Below the pieces are notes generated by a model. It was given only the letters and a program-made list of their open reading frames with translations. It made no database searches and was not told where the DNA came from. A stretch of DNA of 64,000 bases, taken from the NCBI GenBank assembly GCA_965207945.1, contig OZ242303.1, positions 186,001 to 250,000 of the forward strand, in the 5' to 3' direction. This document shows, one piece after another, positions 61,020 through 64,000 of this stretch (position 1 is its first letter; each line of letters starts with the position of its first letter). The translations under genes were made by a program, and so were the position numbers. This DNA is from JAAOII01 sp965207945. GTDB taxonomy: Bacteria; Pseudomonadota; Gammaproteobacteria; CBDBNL01; JAAOII01.

Positions 61020-61865
61020 ATGTTGTTTAATCATCCTCCTCCTTGGATTATTGCTCATCGCGGATTAAGTGGCAGGTTTCCAGAGAATACTTTAGAAGCA
61101 TTTCGTGCTGCGTTGGGAACGGATGGATTGGAGCTTGATATAACTTTTAGCAAAGATAATTGCCCTATGGTGATTCATGATGATTCATTGGAACGAACTA
61201 CCAACGGCACTGGGATGGTGGGAGAACAAACTGCGGCGCAGCTACAAAAGTTAGATGCAGGTAGTTGGTTTGGTGCTGAATTCAAGGGTATACGTATTCC
61301 AACTTTGCAAGAAGTGCTGTTTGAGTTTGGTGGGCTAACAATGATTAACATAGAGTTAAAACCTGACAGCCAGGATATAGAGGAAAGCCAGGGGAATATT
61401 CAGGGGGGTATAAAAGAGGATATAACCAGAAATATAACCACAGTTAATAAAGAAAAAATAATTGTTGATTTACTTCATAAACTACAAGAAAATCAGTCGC
61501 CCCAATTTAAACACTTATATAGCAATATTATTATTTCAAGCTTTGACCATAGCATATTGGCAAATGTCAAAGCCATTGATGACGAGTTGCCGTTGGCTTT
61601 GTTGTATTATGAATTACCTCCTGTTGCTGAGGTGGTTCGCAAGGTTCAGGAATTAGACGCCGCTGCCGTTCATCTGTATGCCGATTCGCTAAACGAAAAA
61701 TGGATGGAAGAATGGCTGGCTTATACAAGGGGGGCTTATAAAAGCGCAGTTCCAGTATTATGCTGGACGGTTGATAATCCGCAGGAGATGCAGGCCCTAT
61801 TCAGGTGGGGAGTTAGAGGGGTGTTTAGCAATCACCCCGATAAGCTTATTGCCGCCAGAAAATAG
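61020..61865 (+). CDS. ugpQ: Glycerophosphodiester phosphodiesterase
   Basis: Hydrolyses glycerophosphodiesters to glycerol 3-phosphate and an alcohol. The GDPD TIM barrel shows IIAHRGLSGRFPENTLEAF (active-site HRG and Glu-Asn), LELDITFSKDNCPMVIHDDSLERTTNGTG, and LDAGSWFGAEFKGIRIPTLQEVL. The C-terminal CWTVDNPQEMQALFRWGVRGVFSNHPDKL is also typical. There is no signal peptide, so it is cytoplasmic like UgpQ. A middle loop (about 120-155) is enlarged by repeat-like text (SQGNIQGGIKEDITRNI). The last 69 bp overlap the convergent symporter gene. Confidence 0.92.
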   Translation: MLFNHPPPWIIAHRGLSGRFPENTLEAFRAALGTDGLELDITFSKDNCPMVIHDDSLERTTNGTGMVGEQTAAQLQKLDAGSWFGAEFKGIRIPTLQEVLFEFGGLTMINIELKPDSQDIEESQGNIQGGIKEDITRNITTVNKEKIIVDLLHKLQENQSPQFKHLYSNIIISSFDHSILANVKAIDDELPLALLYYELPPVAEVVRKVQELDAAAVHLYADSLNEKWMEEWLAYTRGAYKSAVPVLCWTVDNPQEMQALFRWGVRGVFSNHPDKLIAARK

Positions 61866-63188
61866 ATAAGCAAATATTAATGTTGCAATACAAGATGTGA
61901 TTGCGGCGGCAGCAAAACTTAGCAGCCATGAACTGCCCAATGGGTTATTTATCAACGGAGTAAAATCGGGACGCAGCATAAATAATATCCCGCAACTAAT
62001 TCCTAAAATAGCGCTGCTTAGTGCTCCTGCCTGACTCAGCCGCTTTGAATATAAACCAAAGAATAAAGGGAAAGCAGTACCAGCGCAGATTAAATCTGCC
62101 AGTAGGAACAAGTACAACACGCTATATCCTTGGGTGGCGATGAGAGCAGTAATCAAAGCAAACACACTGGTTGCAATTCTTGCCTGAGAAATCTTAATAG
62201 TAAAGTCATTATTATTGCTATTGCCCTTTTTATGCAATGATAGTTCTTCAACCACCAAGCCGCTTAGTGCGTTGAGCATTGTATCCATGCTACTCATTAC
62301 TAACATTAAAGCGGCAACAGCAAAGGATATGGTTAGCCATAGCGGACTGTTGTTTATCATCAGCTCAAATATTCCAACTTCAGGATCTTCAAGTCCTAAT
62401 CCAGCATCACGAGCGCTGAGCCCTAAAAAACCTGTGATAAAAATTAGCGGTATCATTATGATGCCGGCAATGAAGAATGCTTGACTCATTGTTTTTTCGT
62501 TGCGGCAAGAATAAGCCCGCTGCCACAGCCCTTGATTGAAAACCTGCGCCGCAGCTATAGCAATCACTAAAGTCATACCAAACTCAATACCAGGAAGATG
62601 AGATACTGATAGCAACTGAGGTTCTTCTGTCATAATCCTACCCCAAAATGGCTCGGGGGCAGTAATCGCAGTAACCATAGTTATGATGAATATGATGATG
62701 AGTAAAGGTATCATCACTGCAAACTGAATTATGTCGGTCCATACCACCATCTTAAAGCCACCGCGATTGGTATAGCCCCATGTAATTAAGGCAATTACTG
62801 CAACAGCCATCCAATCTGGGATGTTAGTGAGTAATCCTGCTGCTTTGCCTATGGCAGTTAGCTCTGCAGTAAGAAAGGTTGCCATGTAAAATATGCAGAT
62901 TAGCAGAGTGGTAATTCTCATTACTCTGCCGTATCTGCTATGAGCCCATTGCGGCAAGGTGTGTCCTTGCGGCAGGGTTCTAAGCAGACGCAAACCCATA
63001 AATGAGATGATGATAAGCGGAATTGCCTGCCCTAAGGCATAACCAGTTAGCCCTGCTATGCCAGACCAACTAACTGCTTCAACTGGGCTAAAGAGTATCC
63101 AGATGCCAGCAGCCGAGGCAACCAAAGTGGCAACCGATTGCCACAGCCCTAAAGAGCGAGGCATGAGTAAAAAATTTTTATCATCCAT
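61797..63188 (-). CDS. Sodium:solute symporter family protein
   Basis: An integral membrane protein of 463 residues with about twelve to thirteen hydrophobic segments. It has the SSS (LeuT-fold) wording AIGKAAGLLTNIPDWMAVAVIALITWGYTNRGGFKMVVWTDIIQF and, further on, AAAQVFNQGLWQRAYSCRNEKTMSQAF and VMSSMDTMLNALSGLVVEEL. Relatives carry proline, pantothenate, sugars or organic acids with sodium; the substrate is unknown. An ATG at 63194 would add two residues. TATAAT at 63195-63200 abuts it and ends 6 nt before the ATG at 63188, so 63188 is preferred. The 3' end overlaps ugpQ by 69 bp. Confidence 0.88.
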   Translation of the reverse strand: MDDKNFLLMPRSLGLWQSVATLVASAAGIWILFSPVEAVSWSGIAGLTGYALGQAIPLIIISFMGLRLLRTLPQGHTLPQWAHSRYGRVMRITTLLICIFYMATFLTAELTAIGKAAGLLTNIPDWMAVAVIALITWGYTNRGGFKMVVWTDIIQFAVMIPLLIIIFIITMVTAITAPEPFWGRIMTEEPQLLSVSHLPGIEFGMTLVIAIAAAQVFNQGLWQRAYSCRNEKTMSQAFFIAGIIMIPLIFITGFLGLSARDAGLGLEDPEVGIFELMINNSPLWLTISFAVAALMLVMSSMDTMLNALSGLVVEELSLHKKGNSNNNDFTIKISQARIATSVFALITALIATQGYSVLYLFLLADLICAGTAFPLFFGLYSKRLSQAGALSSAILGISCGILFMLRPDFTPLINNPLGSSWLLSFAAAAITSCIATLIFAYLFSGGNKLIGVIAKHPSNSPPE

Positions 63189-63194
63189 AGCCAT

Positions 63195-63200
63195 ATTATA
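63195..63200 (-). promoter_or_regulatory. -10 box of the symporter gene
   Basis: TATAAT on the minus strand, directly followed by ATGGCTATG. The second ATG is at the leaderless distance of 6 nt. Confidence 0.6.
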
Positions 63201-63222
63201 ATCAAAACTTATTATAAAGGTT

Positions 63223-63228
63223 TATAAT
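63223..63228 (+). promoter_or_regulatory. -10 box of pyrE, leaderless spacing
   Basis: A perfect TATAAT ends 8 nt before the pyrE ATG; no Shine-Dalgarno sequence in the usual position. Confidence 0.6.
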
Positions 63229-63236
63229 TTAATTCT

Positions 63237-63842
63237 ATGACAACACAAAACCAGTTAACGCAACAAGCGGCTGAGGGACTACATTCTAATATGAGAGAAC
63301 ATATTCAGCGCTACTGTTTACTTGACGGAAAAGATTTTACATTGAGCTCTGGTTCGGGTTCTGCCTATTACTTTGATTGTAAAAAAGCAACTCTTGACGG
63401 GGCTTTCCTTAATATGTTTGCTAAATATGTATGCGATTACATCGTTCCGCAGTTACCACAGCAACCAAACGTAGTGGGTGGATTAACTCTGGGCGCAGAT
63501 TTTATTACCGCGGCTATAGCTATGTATAGCGCCGCTAACAACGGGACTATTACTCAGGGTAGCATAGTCCGTTCCGCAGTCAAAAAACACGGCACCGCAA
63601 GTCGCATTGAAAACAAAATAAACGATGGAGATAAGAATATTTTAATAGTGGAAGATGTCATAACTAGCGGTGCCTCTATTGCCAATGCCTGTGATGCATT
63701 TATGGAAGCTGGCTATAAGCCGCTTGCTATGCTTACTTTGGTTGATAGAGAAGCAGGCGGTATTGATATGCTTAAGAAGAAGTATTCCATTGAAGTTTTT
63801 TCTATTTTAACTTCCTCTGATTTTGTTATCAGTGAATCTTAA
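63237..63842 (+). CDS. pyrE: Orotate phosphoribosyltransferase
   Basis: Joins orotate and PRPP to orotidine 5'-phosphate in pyrimidine synthesis. The 201-residue protein contains DFTLSSGSGSAYYFDCKKATLDG, GGLTLGADFITAAIA, SIVRSAVKKHGTASRIEN and the PRPP-binding motif NILIVEDVITSGASIANACDAF. All belong to the PyrE family. It is divergent from the symporter and followed by fpr on the same strand after 48 bp. No other pyrimidine gene is visible. Confidence 0.93.
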   Translation: MTTQNQLTQQAAEGLHSNMREHIQRYCLLDGKDFTLSSGSGSAYYFDCKKATLDGAFLNMFAKYVCDYIVPQLPQQPNVVGGLTLGADFITAAIAMYSAANNGTITQGSIVRSAVKKHGTASRIENKINDGDKNILIVEDVITSGASIANACDAFMEAGYKPLAMLTLVDREAGGIDMLKKKYSIEVFSILTSSDFVISES

Positions 63843-63890
63843 TCTCACAATTCTGACAATAACACACTACATAATTAACTACAGTAAATA

Positions 63891-64000
63891 ATGGCAAATT
63901 GGCTTGAAGGGACAGTTATAGAAAATCGTCATTGGACAGATACACTCTACTCAATTAAAGTGAAGGTTAAAGATTACCCTTCATTTACTGCAGGGCAATT
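63891..64000 (+). CDS. fpr: Ferredoxin/flavodoxin-NADP reductase, N-terminal part (cut by window edge)
   Basis: The 36 visible residues (MANWLEGTVIENRHWTD, then TLYSIKVKVKDYPSFTAGQ) match the start of E. coli Fpr (MADWVTGKVTKVQNWTDALFS...PFTAGQF), including the beginning of the FAD-binding barrel. Fpr moves electrons between NADPH and ferredoxin or flavodoxin. The frame is open to the right edge. No Shine-Dalgarno sequence precedes the ATG. Confidence 0.85.
   Translation, partial: MANWLEGTVIENRHWTDTLYSIKVKVKDYPSFTAGQ

Overview
The window looks like a chromosomal segment of a low-GC gammaproteobacterium. The evidence is the set of housekeeping genes and their order: leuS followed by an LptE-type lipoprotein with holA next to it, rnhB-recO-pdxJ, an Fpr-type ferredoxin-NADP reductase, SspA-like, NagZ, PdxH, RadA, GrpE, DnaJ and a YnjCD-type transporter. 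I cannot name the lineage from sequence alone. No transposase, integrase or phage gene was seen, and no gene-free stretch exceeds about 210 bp.

Layout. 1-1.3 kb: the C-terminal part of a type ISP restriction-modification enzyme that runs off the left edge. 1.4-9.2 kb: dnaJ, an orphan YnjCD-type ABC transporter, nagZ, pdxH, radA and an sspA-like gene. 9.4-31.2 kb: two adjacent giant lipoprotein genes (about 2,928 and 4,327 aa). 31.3-39.3 kb: ilvD, two paralogous small lipoproteins, an aminotransferase, a fused TRAP permease, grpE and a hydrolase lipoprotein. 39.5-48.6 kb: a third giant lipoprotein (about 3,012 aa) whose start codon lies inside what looks like the 5' fragment of msrB. 48.6-64 kb: rdgB, tRNA-Thr(CGU), an orphan ParA-type ATPase, leuS, lptE, holA, a duplicated Panacea-domain locus with a decayed partner gene, an EamA transporter, an epimerase, rnhB-recO-pdxJ-ugpQ, a sodium/solute symporter, pyrE and the start of fpr.

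The three giant genes fill about 48% of the window. Each encodes a lipobox signal peptide followed by five or six large modules. A module opens with acidic calcium-binding (thrombospondin type 3-like) repeats and continues as a GLUG-motif beta-helix. Modules are joined by fibronectin III-like, Ig-like or cadherin-like linkers. The modules are repeated at DNA level, so copy number probably changes by recombination. The likely role is a large surface adhesion or recognition protein; this is inference.

Two genome-wide habits stand out. First, at least eleven genes have a TATAAT-like -10 box ending only 6-8 nt before the start codon and no Shine-Dalgarno sequence, which suggests leaderless transcription. 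This also decides the starts of pdxH and the symporter. Second, short tandem repeats are abundant. They occur between genes (5041-5155, 38438-38505, 58729-58820) and as hydrophilic loop insertions in otherwise conserved enzymes (PdxH, RdgB, GrpE, LptE, ParA, an epimerase).
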